Source: RBG-13-66-14 sp964436465
GTDB lineage: Bacteria > RBG-13-66-14
Assembly: GCA_964436465.1 (NCBI GenBank)
Contig: CAYTCV010000046.1
Location: 1 to 14,924 of the forward strand
Reading direction: 5' to 3'
Length of the DNA stretch: 14,924 nt
Positions 6,201 through 14,924 of the stretch are shown piece by piece (positions within the stretch are counted from its first letter, which is position 1; each line of letters begins with the position of its first letter). The notes beneath the pieces were generated by a model. It was not told where the DNA came from and searched no databases. It worked only from the letters and a program-made list of their open reading frames with translations. Made by a program: the position numbers and the translations under genes.

Positions 6201-7723
6201 CCCTGACAGTCGAAATCAACGCCGGTGTCATCATGTACGGAGGAAAACCGGCGGACCTGGTGTTCCTGCACGACATCACGCAACGGAAAGAGTCCGAGGA
6301 CGCCCTCCGCGAGAGCGAGTCCAAGCTGAAGGCGACCCTGGACTCCCTGCCGGACCTCCTGTTCGAGGTGGACCATTGGGGTAAAATTTACGACTTCCGC
6401 ACCCCCGACACCACAACGCTCTACGCCGACCCGGAGTACTTCCTCGGGAAGACCGTGGACCAGGTGTTACCCCCGGAGGCGGCCCGGATAATCATGGAAG
6501 CCATCGCCCAGGCCGTGGAGAATGGGAGCCACCACGGAGCGGTTTATGAGCTGAATATGCCCGGCGGTCCCCGCTGGTTCGAGCTCTCCATTGCCACCCG
6601 GGGCGACCCGAAAACTCCCGAAGGCCGTCTCATCGTCACGTCCCGCGATGTGACCGAGCGGGTGAAAGTCGGGGAGGCGCTCCGACTCTCCGAGGAACAG
6701 TACCGCTTCCTCTTCGAGGGCTCGACGACCCTCAACCTCATCATCGGCGTGGACGGCACCCTCCTGGACTCCAACATCTCCGTCCTGAAGGAGTTCGGCT
6801 ACACCCGCGAGGAGGTCCGGGGCAGAAACGCCATGGAGTTCGTGGTGGAAAAGGACCGGGAGCTCATCGCCGGTCTGTTGGAAAAAGCCTACCACGGCGA
6901 GGAAACGCCGGAGGTAGACGCCGGCATCGTCGCCAAGGACGGCTCCGTACGCACCATCCTCTTCTCCCGGGGAAACGTGGTCCTCACCGAGGACGAACAG
7001 CCCGTGAGCATCGTCATCACCGGGATTGACATCACCGAGCGCAACAAGGCCGTGGAGCAGATAAAGAAGGCCCTCCTGGAGAAGGAGGTCCTGCTCAAGG
7101 AAATCCACCACCGGGTGAAGAACAACCTGCAAATCATCTCGAGCCTGTTGAACCTGGAAGCCGGGAAGTCGCAAGACGACAGTGTGCAGAACATCATCTC
7201 GGCCAGCCAGAATCGGATAAAATCCATGGCGCTCATCCACGAGAAACTCTACCAGTCGAAAGAGTTCTCGCGGGTGGACTTCCCCGGCTACATCCGGAGC
7301 CTGCTCGACTCACTCCTCCTCACCTACACCGACGACTCGCGTTTCGTCACCCCGCAACTCGACCTCTCTCCCCTGTACCTGGATATCGGCACGGCCATCC
7401 CCCTGGCCCTCATCATTAACGAGCTCGTCTCCAACTCCCTGGAGCACGCCTTCCCCGACGACCGTAACGGCGTCATCTCCATCGGACTGAAAAAAGCCGG
7501 GAACGGCGACTACACCCTTTCCGTGTCCGACGACGGCGTGGGCATCCCGGACGACCTTGACTTGGAAAACACGAAAACCTTAGGGTTACAATTGGTTAAT
7601 ATGCTTACTCAGCAAATCGGAGCCAGCACAGAGATAGACAGGGACACCCGAGTGAAGGGAAGAAACGGAGCGGAGTTCAGGATAACCTTCAGGGAGAACG
7701 CCCAGGCGACTAATGAAACTTAA
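3281..7723 (+). CDS. soluble histidine kinase, nine PAS domains, HisKA_2 type
   Basis: This is a 1480-aa cytoplasmic sensor kinase with no membrane segment. Residues 1-105 look like a degenerate receiver: it keeps D53 at the phosphorylation position but has S8-G9 in place of the acidic pair and R92 in place of the lysine. Nine PAS domains follow, starting near residues 130, 254, 382, 507, 637, 760, 887, 1010 and 1136, most ending in a DIT(E/Q)RK-type linker. The third carries C430-x10-C441 around an HG motif. HisKA_2 (about 1266-1345) has the H-box EIHHRVKNNLQ, with H1276/H1277. The ATPase domain (about 1370-1475) has an N-box NELVSNSLEHAF and G1 DDGVGIP. The start at 3281 has GGAG 7 bases upstream; a TTG start at 3224 would add 19 codons. 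It overlaps the next kinase by 11 bp. The sixth PAS is unusually AT-rich. Ligands cannot be told. Confidence 0.92.
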   Translation: MARVLLASGDGKLADELKGLVEEFGHAFAGVIPADGSLLESTLSRGAEVLLYDAAGSNGSGPVVIPGVPVLTLLDEGVKKDSGHPSPYRLVRPLDRMELKYKLECAAYDGIEATGIPPSLSRDGETNLSEDWFRTLYEYAPDAYYIMDLSGIFVDGNIACEDLTGYKRTELVGRNFIQAKLLSLGQIPKAVQLYRQNKKGKSTGPDEFIFNRKSGKRVPIEIRTYPIRTGGRDLVLGIARDISQRRQAEESLQASETRFRSMFELSPESITLLDRSGRVVTTNSKIEDWLGFDREEIIGKKLSDLPILTKMGLLKVLQQFPKRIKGLDIPPYDVEFLRKDGRSFFGRITANPIRDEKGEVSSVLVLISNVTAERRAEEELRSSRDLLDRILNGMHDAVVVIGPDLRIREVNDSFLRTYGGTREETLGKTCHEATHGRNNPCPEGRPLENVLKTGKFKTFEYVYTNAEGKEVSIEISLFPLKNPEGKVEGVVEMEHDITEQKRIAEALRGERDRAQTYLDIAGTIILALDTRGTVTLINQKGSEVLGRPEEEIAGKNWLENFIPGWTRERVEYTFKRLLAGEVDPLRYMENYILTSDGKMRLIAWNNTVLTDEVGNITGTLSSGEDITDRRLAETALRESEERFRNFFENEPEYCYMVSPEGVVLDVNGAALSTLGYGKGELVGAPIRHIYASESQKKMEKILTQWKDTGRVQNEEMTIQTKDGQKRYVLLSATGVFDRDGKPLHSISVQRDITERKRVEGQLRSLSSVVEQSIEGMAIADLDGNLIFVNNAWCKMHGYQSARELLGKNLTTFHNNEQLENDVKPFNEKVKKFSAYSGEVGHITRDGKPFMTFMTTTLLKNEQGKPYALAGIAMDITERKRAETALRESEEKYRNLVERANDGIVIVQDEVLKYVNPRMKELLEYTEEEMLNTPFSDYLEAPEREKILSRYKSRLAGDDVPPIYETALKHKNGSTLTVEINAGVIMYGGKPADLVFLHDITQRKESEDALRESESKLKATLDSLPDLLFEVDHWGKIYDFRTPDTTTLYADPEYFLGKTVDQVLPPEAARIIMEAIAQAVENGSHHGAVYELNMPGGPRWFELSIATRGDPKTPEGRLIVTSRDVTERVKVGEALRLSEEQYRFLFEGSTTLNLIIGVDGTLLDSNISVLKEFGYTREEVRGRNAMEFVVEKDRELIAGLLEKAYHGEETPEVDAGIVAKDGSVRTILFSRGNVVLTEDEQPVSIVITGIDITERNKAVEQIKKALLEKEVLLKEIHHRVKNNLQIISSLLNLEAGKSQDDSVQNIISASQNRIKSMALIHEKLYQSKEFSRVDFPGYIRSLLDSLLLTYTDDSRFVTPQLDLSPLYLDIGTAIPLALIINELVSNSLEHAFPDDRNGVISIGLKKAGNGDYTLSVSDDGVGIPDDLDLENTKTLGLQLVNMLTQQIGASTEIDRDTRVKGRNGAEFRITFRENAQATNET
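5173..5202 (+). repeat. 30-bp in-frame direct repeat, copy 1
   Basis: This segment encodes the linker AETALRESEE before the fifth PAS domain. It is identical over 30 bases to 5920-5949. The copies are 747 bp (249 codons) apart, so recombination between them would remove or duplicate exactly PAS5-PAS6 without shifting the frame. Confidence 0.85.
5920..5949 (+). repeat. 30-bp in-frame direct repeat, copy 2
   Basis: This copy encodes the linker before the seventh PAS domain and is identical to 5173-5202. Just upstream, 5900-5919 matches 5531-5550 in 19 of 20 bases (the DITERKR linker), which frames the sixth PAS domain on its own. Confidence 0.85.
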
Positions 7724-10097
7724 ACCCCACCTCATCTTTATCTTCGTCTTTCTCGGATTCGCCGTCTGGACCCTGGACGCCCTGTTCGACTCGCTGTTCC
7801 TCGAAAAACCCATCGCGGACGCCCTGTTCGGCGACCTGTCCGGTTATGAAATTTTTCACCGACTCGTCGTGTGGTTCAGCTTTTCCGCCTTTTTGTACCT
7901 GTTACTGCGGCTCTTGGAGCGCGGGAAGAAGGCGCGGACGACCCTCCGGGAATCGGATGAAATTTACCGCACCTTCGTCGAGAGCGCGAACGACGGCGTC
8001 ACCATTTTTCAGGACTTACAAATCAAGTTCGTCAATCCGAGCCTGGCGAAGATGCTGGGCCGCACCCCGGAGGAGATGCTCGGGACACCGGCGACGGATT
8101 ACATCCCGGAGTCCGAACTGCCCCGGCTGCTCGAGCTGTTCAAGAAAAGAATGGCCGGCAGGGACGTCCCACGGCTCTACGAGACCGTCCTGACGGGAAA
8201 AAACGGCAAGCCGGTTCACGTCGAGGTCAGCGTCGAGGTCGTCAACTACGAGGGCCGGCAGGCAGACATGGTCTTCTACCGCGACATCTCCGAAAGGAAG
8301 AGGGTCGAGGAGGAGCTGAGAAAAGCCCAGGAACGCTTCAAGGCCCTTTTCGACAACGCCGTCATCGGCTTCTACCGGACCACGCCCGACGGGAAAATAC
8401 TCATGGCCAACCCGGCCCTGGTGAAAATGCTGGGCTACGACTCCTTCGAGGACCTGGGGCGACGGAATCTGGAAGAGAAGGGGTACGAACCCCGGTACCC
8501 GCGCTCGGCCTTCAAGGAGCACATCGAGCGGGACGGGGTGGTTGTCGGTCTGGAATCCGTCTGGCTCAAGCGCGACGGCACAACGCTCCACATCCGGGAG
8601 AGCGCCAGGGCGGTGCGGGAAGCCGACGGCGGGACCCTATACTACGAGGGGACCGTGGAAGATATCACCGATAAAATTAAAGTCGAGGAGGAGCTAAAAA
8701 AGAAGGACCTGATCTACAAGAGTTTGGTCAACAACCCGGGTGTGGGCATCGCCACCACCGACGTCCGCGGCCGGTTCACCATGGTCAACGAGCGGCTCTG
8801 CGATATGTTCGGCTACACGGAGGAAGAGCTCCTCGGCACGCCCTTCGCGGATTACCTGTATCCGGAGGATAAAAAGAAAATCCTCAAAATATTCCTCAAC
8901 GCCTGGAAACAGCCTGACAAAAAACCCCAAATCGAGTTCAGGGGCGTCCGCAAAGACGGCCGGCTCGTGCACTGCTTCTCCTGCCCGACGTTCACCCTCT
9001 TCGACAACGAAATCATCCGGTTCAACGCCATCATTGTGGACATCACCGATATGAAACTGACTGAAATGGCGCTGCGGGCCTCCGAGGAGAGGTACCGGAC
9101 CTTCACCGAAGAAGCCCAAATCGGAGTGTACATCTACGACAACGGGCGGCTCCTGTTCGTCAACCCGGCCATGGAGCGCATAACGGGCTATTCCAAGGCG
9201 GAGCTTCTCGCCAGGGACACCATACAGATGGAGATGCCCGACGAGCAGAAGACCGATGATATCCGGGAGGAAATCCGTCAGCAGGAAGATACGAATATGC
9301 ACCACTACAAAATGCACCTTCTGCGCAAGGACGGTGAAATAGCCATCCTGGAGTTCCAGACCCACCCCATCGTCTTCGAGGAACGCAACGTCACCTTCGG
9401 CACCTGCATAGACATCACCGAGACGAGGAGGAACGAGGAGAGGCTCAAAGAGGTTATCGCGGAAAAGGAGGTCCTCCTGAGGGAGATTCACCACCGGGTG
9501 ACGAACAACCTCCAGATTATCTCCAGCCTCCTGTACCTCAGTTCGGAAAACCTGACGGAATCGGAAGCCATCGCGGCGTTCCGGGAGAGCCAGAACCGGA
9601 TAAAAATCATGGCCCATATCCACGAGATGCTCTACCAGTCGCAGGACACGGGGAGCATCTTCCTGCCGGTTTACCTCGCGGACATCGTGAGCTCCATCTT
9701 CAGCTCCTACTCGACCAATCTGGGCAACCTGGACTACGAGCTGGACATTGACGACGTCAATCTCGGCATCGACACCGCCATCCCGCTGGGGCTCTGCGTC
9801 AACGAGCTGGTGGCGAACTCCATCGAGCACGCCTTCCCCGACGGGAAGGGCCGGGTGAGCATCAGCCTGAAAAATATCGAAAACGACCGCTTCAGTCTGC
9901 GCATCGCGGATTCGGGCGTCGGCTTCGCCCAAGGGACCGACATCGGTAAAGCCAAGTCACTGGGGCTGCAGTTGGTCACGATGATGGTGGAGCAGTTGCA
10001 GGGGGAGCTGGAGTTGCACCGAAAGAATCCCACGGCGTTCACAATCACCTTCTCCCAGGTGGGACCGTCCTCACGGGGAGCCCATCTACACGGTTGA
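7713..10097 (+). CDS. membrane-anchored histidine kinase, four PAS domains, HisKA_2 type
   Basis: This 794-aa inner-membrane sensor kinase has two hydrophobic segments at its start (about residues 7-30 and 50-68), separated by a short loop. Four PAS domains follow (starting near 80, 206, 330 and 456), then HisKA_2 (about 583-660, H593/H594) and an ATPase domain (about 685-790; NELVANSIEHAF, DSGVGF). The H-box reads HHRVTNN, with T in place of the lysine in the first kinase's HHRVKNN. Its first PAS is clearly related to the seventh PAS of the preceding kinase (shared DGxxIxQD, AGxDVPxxYET and KNG patterns), and the catalytic ends are also close, so the two probably arose by duplication. The ATG overlaps the previous gene by 11 bp, which suggests translational coupling. 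The bulk of the protein is cytoplasmic, so sensing is probably of an internal signal at the membrane. Confidence 0.92.
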   Translation: MKLKPHLIFIFVFLGFAVWTLDALFDSLFLEKPIADALFGDLSGYEIFHRLVVWFSFSAFLYLLLRLLERGKKARTTLRESDEIYRTFVESANDGVTIFQDLQIKFVNPSLAKMLGRTPEEMLGTPATDYIPESELPRLLELFKKRMAGRDVPRLYETVLTGKNGKPVHVEVSVEVVNYEGRQADMVFYRDISERKRVEEELRKAQERFKALFDNAVIGFYRTTPDGKILMANPALVKMLGYDSFEDLGRRNLEEKGYEPRYPRSAFKEHIERDGVVVGLESVWLKRDGTTLHIRESARAVREADGGTLYYEGTVEDITDKIKVEEELKKKDLIYKSLVNNPGVGIATTDVRGRFTMVNERLCDMFGYTEEELLGTPFADYLYPEDKKKILKIFLNAWKQPDKKPQIEFRGVRKDGRLVHCFSCPTFTLFDNEIIRFNAIIVDITDMKLTEMALRASEERYRTFTEEAQIGVYIYDNGRLLFVNPAMERITGYSKAELLARDTIQMEMPDEQKTDDIREEIRQQEDTNMHHYKMHLLRKDGEIAILEFQTHPIVFEERNVTFGTCIDITETRRNEERLKEVIAEKEVLLREIHHRVTNNLQIISSLLYLSSENLTESEAIAAFRESQNRIKIMAHIHEMLYQSQDTGSIFLPVYLADIVSSIFSSYSTNLGNLDYELDIDDVNLGIDTAIPLGLCVNELVANSIEHAFPDGKGRVSISLKNIENDRFSLRIADSGVGFAQGTDIGKAKSLGLQLVTMMVEQLQGELELHRKNPTAFTITFSQVGPSSRGAHLHG

Positions 10098-10111
10098 GGG
10101 GGACCTAATCC

Positions 10112-13100
10112 ATGTCAAGTAAAAGTCAGAGTGTAACCGAGCCCAAAAGGGACGAAGTGAGAGTACTGGTCGTCGAGGACGAGATTATCGTCGCCCGGGA
10201 CATCGAGAACCGGTTGAACAACCTCGGGTACGCGGTCGTCGGCCTGGCGTCCACCGGTGAAGAGGCTGTCCGGGCCGCCCTCGAAGCCGTCCCCGACCTG
10301 GTGCTCATGGACATCATGCTCAAAGGGGATATGGACGGCATCCAGGCGGCGGAGCAAATCAATCGCGAGCTGGACGTCCCGGTCGTCTATCTGACGGCCT
10401 ACGCCGACGAGACGACGCTGGAGCGGGCGAAAATCACCGGTCCCTTCGGCTATATCGTCAAGCCCTTCGAGCAGCGCGGCCTGCACACGACCATCGAAAC
10501 GGCGCTCTACAAGCACATGTTGGAGAAAAAGTTAAAGGTCTCCGAGGAGCGCTACCGTACGCTCCAGGAGAACCTACCCATCGGCGTCTTCCGGGCGACG
10601 CCCGACAGCAGGCTCATCTCCGTGAACCCGGCCATGGTGCAGATGTTCGGGTACAAATCCGCGGATGAACTATATGAAACGAAGGTCAACGACCTGTACG
10701 TGAAAGCGGAGTCGAAACAGGAGATGAGGAAGGGGCTCCGCATCTCGGGGGTGGTCACCAACTTCGAGGCCGAGTTCCTGCGCGACAAGGGGGAGAGATT
10801 CTGGGCCTCCCTCAACGTTCGGGCCGTCCAGGACGACACGGGCAAAATCCTGTACCACGACGGGACCATGCGGGATGTCACGGCACTCAAGCGAGCCGAA
10901 GAGCTCGAGAAGGAGTACCTGCGCGACCTCTCCTTTCTTTCGAAAACGGCGATGGAGTTCGTGGCTCAGACGCCGGGGGAGGACCTTTACGACTACGTGT
11001 CCGAGAAGGTGCGGGAAATCGTGCCGGGCTCCATGACCGTCGCCGTCACCTCCCTCGACCTGAAGGAGGGCGTTTTCACCCTTCGCGCGGTATCCGGCCT
11101 CGGGAAACGCCTGGACGGCATCCTGAAGCTGCTGGGACGGGAACTCGTGGGATGGGAGATACCCTTCACCGACGAAATCGGCGAAGTGATGAAAAAGGGC
11201 CACTTGCGCCACATCTCGACCGAGTACGACCGACACTCGGGTGGGGCGATTTCGAAAAGTAAGGCCGAAGCCCTGCGGAAACTCATGGGAACGGGTCAAA
11301 CTTACCTCATGGGCCTCCTCAAGAAGAACACACTCCTGGGCGCCGTAGTCATTTTAATGAAGAAGGGGCACCGGATAACCAACCGGGACATGGTGGAGGC
11401 GTTCATCAACCAGGCGGCCGTGGCCCTCATGCGCCGGAAGGCGGAAGAGGCGCAGCATGAAAGTGAAAAGCGCTACCGTCAACTCTTCCACTATATGAGC
11501 ATCGGGGTCTCCATCCTCGAGGCGGTCGATGGCGGGAATGATTTCATTTTCAAGGATTTCAACCGGGCGGCCGAAAAGATAAACCGACTCGAGGGGGAGC
11601 GGGTCATCGGTGCCGGAATCAACGAGGTGTTCCCCGGGCTGAAAGAGACCGGGATGCTCGATGTCTTCAAGAAGGTCTGGCGGAAGGGCGGCTCGGAATA
11701 CCTGCCGGCCTGGCACTACTCGGACGAGCGCATATCCGGCTGGCGGGAGAGCTACATTTATAAGCTCCCCTCCGGCGAAATCGTCAACGCGTACCAGGAC
11801 GTCACGGATAAAATCCTGGCCGAGGAGGCGCTCAAGAGTTCCGAGGAGCGTCACCGCTCCGTGGTCGAAAGCGCCCGGGACGCCATCGTCACCATAGACG
11901 ACGACGGTCTCATCTCCTTCTGGAACCGGGCCGCCGAGAAGATGTTCGGCTACACGAAGGATGAAATCGTGGGCCGGCCTTTAAAACAGATAATCCCGAC
12001 ACGGTTTCAGGAAAGCGCCAAAGACGGCATCGAGGGGTTGAAGACCATTAAAACCTCCCCCCACTCCGGTCAGCACCGGCCGGTTTCGGCCACGCACAAG
12101 GACGGTCACGAATTCTCCGTCGAAATATCCGTCGAGGGCTGGAAACAGGGCCGGAGGCAGTTCTACACGAGCATCATCCGCGACGTCACCGAGCGCATCC
12201 GCCTGGAGCAGCTCATCATCTCCGCCAAGCAGGAGTGGGAACGCACCTTCGACACCGTGCCCGATATGATAGCCATCCTGGACACGGCCGGACGGGTCAT
12301 CCGGGCCAATCGGTCCCTGGCCGCGCGGCTGTCCAGGAACGTCAAAGAGCTTATCGGAGAACAATTCAACGACGTGCTTTATGGAGCGGAGGACCCGCCC
12401 GACGAGTTCCGGCTGCCGGAGAACTGCGGCTTGGGCGAGAGCATCTCCCGGGAGCTGCATCTGGCGCACCTCGACGGAGATTTCTCCCTGACTCTGACGC
12501 CGCGCTACGACACATCCAGCGAGCTAATCGGGGCCGTCTTCGTCGGCCACGATATCACCGTCCAGCGGCGCGCCGACGAGGCCCTTCGGCGCCAGGCCAT
12601 GATAAACCAGGCCGAGCACATCTTCAGCTCCATCCGCCACGAGATGGGAAACGCCCTCAACACGCTGAAAACCACACTCTCCGTTCTGTGGAAGAATTAC
12701 CTGAACTTCGACCCCGAGAAGAGGGAAACCTATTTCATACGCTGCCTGGACACCTTCAAGGTGGCCGAGCGGCTGCTCGGCGTGTTGAAGGAGTACCAGA
12801 AGTTCGACAAGCTGGAGCTCGTTCCGATATACCTGGACCGATTCCTCCAGGAGAAATCGGGCCTCTTCGAAGACCTCGCGCGTCAAGCCGAAGTGGGCTG
12901 CGAGGTGGACATGTCATTCTCCGATATACGCATCAACGTGGACAAGGACGCCCTGATTCAGGTCCTGTTGAACGTCGTGGACAACGCCCTCGCCGCCACC
13001 CGCGACTCGAAGGACCCCCTCGTCACCATCGGGTGCCGGCCGCTCTACATGCACCCCAAGGGGAACGATTGGGCCGTCATCACCGTGGTGGACAACGGGA

Positions 13101-13312
13101 GCGGGATTCCGGAAGACGAGCTGTCGAAGGTCTTCACGCCGCTGTTCACCACGAAACTGGAGGGCTCCGGTCTGGGGATGGCTATCGTCCAGAAGAGGAT
13201 GATGCAGATGGGCGGCGATGTGAAAATTCGGAGCAAACCCAACCAGGGAACGACGGTGGAACTGTGGCTCCCCCTCTACTCCGAGGAAAAGGCCGCGAAG
13301 CTCCCGGTTTGA
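10112..13312 (+). CDS. hybrid histidine kinase: receiver, PAS, GAF-like, three PAS, HisKA-like, ATPase
   Basis: This is a 1066-aa soluble protein. Residues 16-130 form an intact receiver (E22-D23-E24, D67, T95, K117). Then come a PAS (about 144-260), a GAF-like segment (about 270-440), and three PAS domains (about 450, 575 and 705). The dimerisation region has the H-box SSIRHEMGNALNTL with H843, a different type from the HisKA_2 kinases upstream. The ATPase domain (about 935-1055) shows NVVDNALAA, DNGSGIP, FTPLFTTK and GSGLGMAI. An N-terminal receiver could accept phosphate from the two upstream kinases, making this a relay hub; that is inference. The ATG is 14 bp after the previous stop codon, and a GAGGGGGA ribosome site overlaps that stop. 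The next gene, 44 bp on, encodes the likely output regulator. Confidence 0.92.
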   Translation: MSSKSQSVTEPKRDEVRVLVVEDEIIVARDIENRLNNLGYAVVGLASTGEEAVRAALEAVPDLVLMDIMLKGDMDGIQAAEQINRELDVPVVYLTAYADETTLERAKITGPFGYIVKPFEQRGLHTTIETALYKHMLEKKLKVSEERYRTLQENLPIGVFRATPDSRLISVNPAMVQMFGYKSADELYETKVNDLYVKAESKQEMRKGLRISGVVTNFEAEFLRDKGERFWASLNVRAVQDDTGKILYHDGTMRDVTALKRAEELEKEYLRDLSFLSKTAMEFVAQTPGEDLYDYVSEKVREIVPGSMTVAVTSLDLKEGVFTLRAVSGLGKRLDGILKLLGRELVGWEIPFTDEIGEVMKKGHLRHISTEYDRHSGGAISKSKAEALRKLMGTGQTYLMGLLKKNTLLGAVVILMKKGHRITNRDMVEAFINQAAVALMRRKAEEAQHESEKRYRQLFHYMSIGVSILEAVDGGNDFIFKDFNRAAEKINRLEGERVIGAGINEVFPGLKETGMLDVFKKVWRKGGSEYLPAWHYSDERISGWRESYIYKLPSGEIVNAYQDVTDKILAEEALKSSEERHRSVVESARDAIVTIDDDGLISFWNRAAEKMFGYTKDEIVGRPLKQIIPTRFQESAKDGIEGLKTIKTSPHSGQHRPVSATHKDGHEFSVEISVEGWKQGRRQFYTSIIRDVTERIRLEQLIISAKQEWERTFDTVPDMIAILDTAGRVIRANRSLAARLSRNVKELIGEQFNDVLYGAEDPPDEFRLPENCGLGESISRELHLAHLDGDFSLTLTPRYDTSSELIGAVFVGHDITVQRRADEALRRQAMINQAEHIFSSIRHEMGNALNTLKTTLSVLWKNYLNFDPEKRETYFIRCLDTFKVAERLLGVLKEYQKFDKLELVPIYLDRFLQEKSGLFEDLARQAEVGCEVDMSFSDIRINVDKDALIQVLLNVVDNALAATRDSKDPLVTIGCRPLYMHPKGNDWAVITVVDNGSGIPEDELSKVFTPLFTTKLEGSGLGMAIVQKRMMQMGGDVKIRSKPNQGTTVELWLPLYSEEKAAKLPV

Positions 13313-13327
13313 CGTTTAATCCAACAC

Positions 13328-13343
13328 CGGTCCCCCGGGACCG
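13328..13343 (+). repeat. hairpin just before the NtrC-type gene
   Basis: CGGTCCC-CC-GGGACCG is a perfect 7-bp inverted repeat in the 44-bp gap before the regulator, ending 5 bases before its GAGG ribosome site. No T-run follows, so it is not an intrinsic terminator. It could tune translation of the regulator relative to the kinases, or be a protein-binding dyad. Confidence 0.4.
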
Positions 13344-13356
13344 CGCTCGAGGTGAA

Positions 13357-14712
<1,356 letters not shown>

Positions 14713-14718
14713 TACGTG

Positions 14719-14762
14719 AAAGAGCGATACGGGAAGGCCGCCCTCGGGCGGCTCTTTTTATT
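14719..14762 (+). terminator. intrinsic terminator of the kinase-regulator cluster
   Basis: A 7-bp GC-rich stem, GCCGCCC/GGGCGGC (14737-14743 with 14746-14752), runs into TCTTTTTATT. An outer pairing, AAAGAGC (14719-14725) with GCTCTTT (14751-14757), can extend the structure. It starts 7 nt after the stop codon. Confidence 0.88.
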
Positions 14763-14772
14763 CCGGTGGCCC

Positions 14773-14801
14773 TTGACAGCCTTACTTTTTTGTGCTAGAT
14801 T
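14773..14801 (+). promoter_or_regulatory. sigma-70 type promoter of the repeat-bearing gene
   Basis: A perfect TTGACA (14773-14778) is followed after 17 bases by TAGATT (14796-14801, 4 of 6 matches). The start site would be near 14808, about 33 nt before the ATG at 14841. It lies directly after the cluster terminator, so the next gene is a separate, probably constitutive, unit. Confidence 0.75.
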
Positions 14802-14840
14802 AATTTAGTCATGTAAAAAAACAAAAAATGGGGGATGATT

Positions 14841-14924
14841 ATGGACAAACCCAGGTTCTTCTCTTCTCTTCTCTTCTCTTCTCTTCGTTTTCGTGGCGTT
14901 CTTTCTAATTTCCTGTGAGGACGC
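14841..14924 (+). CDS. start of a probable phase-variable lipoprotein (cut by window edge, frame OFF)
   Basis: The ATG follows GGGGGA with a 5-base gap and begins MDKPRFF, a short basic n-region. Five CTCTT repeats follow. With five copies the ATG frame ends at TGA 14916-14918 after 25 codons. A different frame continues past the repeats as LFVFVAFFLISC-ED, a hydrophobic core ending in a perfect lipobox (L-I-S-C, Cys codon 14914-14916). That frame has no usable start of its own (TGA at 14836-14838, then no start codon before the repeat). Adding one repeat, or removing two, would join the ATG to it, giving a signal peptide with the lipid-carrying Cys at position 27. The mature protein lies outside the window, so its function is unknown. 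A wrong repeat count in the assembly is the main alternative. Confidence 0.6.
14857..14886 (+). repeat. CTCTT pentanucleotide microsatellite, five full copies
   Basis: Five perfect CTCTT units (14861-14885) are preceded by TCTT and followed by C, giving 30 bases of unbroken period 5. It lies inside the hydrophobic core of a signal peptide, encoding runs such as LFSSL. A 5-base unit shifts frame with every gain or loss, the classic substrate for slipped-strand phase variation. Confidence 0.95.

Noticed and set aside
3498..9932. Several 250-420 codon minus-strand open frames under the kinase genes
   Set aside because: They have no recognisable domains or ribosome sites and lie antisense to well-supported kinases.
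12235..13356. N-terminal extension of the NtrC-type regulator
   Set aside because: It overlaps the third kinase in another frame, has no domain, and a ribosome site plus receiver start lie at 13349-13360.

Overview
This 14.9 kb window is GC-rich bacterial DNA with dense coding, strong Shine-Dalgarno sites, sigma-54 elements, very large multi-PAS histidine kinases and the start of a lipoprotein-type signal peptide. These point to a diderm (Gram-negative type) environmental bacterium. The PATAN/DUF4388 response regulator, HisKA_2 kinases and GC-rich intergenic stem-loops would suit a deltaproteobacterium-like or candidate-phylum genome. The sequence alone does not fix the taxonomy.

Layout. Positions 1-149 hold a cluster of three perfect stem-loops. 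On the minus strand lie pyrB (aspartate carbamoyltransferase with a fused PyrI-type zinc domain, 150-1277) with its own sigma-70 promoter, and upstream of it a receiver-PATAN response regulator (1404-2381) closed by an intrinsic terminator. A regulatory region of about 500 bp (2382-2885) separates this from a plus-strand cluster: a 61-aa ORF (2886-3071), a 1480-aa kinase with nine PAS domains (3281-7723), a membrane-anchored kinase with four PAS domains (7713-10097), a hybrid receiver/PAS/GAF kinase (10112-13312), and an NtrC-type sigma-54 activator (13357-14712). A strong terminator follows (14719-14762). A separate sigma-70 promoter then leads into a gene that runs off the window.

How the parts may fit. 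Both sides of the divergent region carry sigma-54 -24/-12 promoters, one near-perfect on the plus strand and one with a single core mismatch on the minus strand. Between them lies a dyad placed where an NtrC-type enhancer would sit. The only sigma-54 activator seen is the last gene of the plus-strand cluster, so a self-regulated circuit is a reasonable inference: three kinases feed one activator, which drives its own operon and the divergent PATAN regulator.

The most striking item is at the right edge. The next gene carries five tandem CTCTT repeats inside its signal-peptide coding region, the same repeat unit that phase-varies Neisseria opa genes. With five copies the ATG frame closes after 25 codons. 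With six (or three) copies it would run into a textbook lipobox, LISC. This looks like a phase-variable surface lipoprotein captured in the OFF state.
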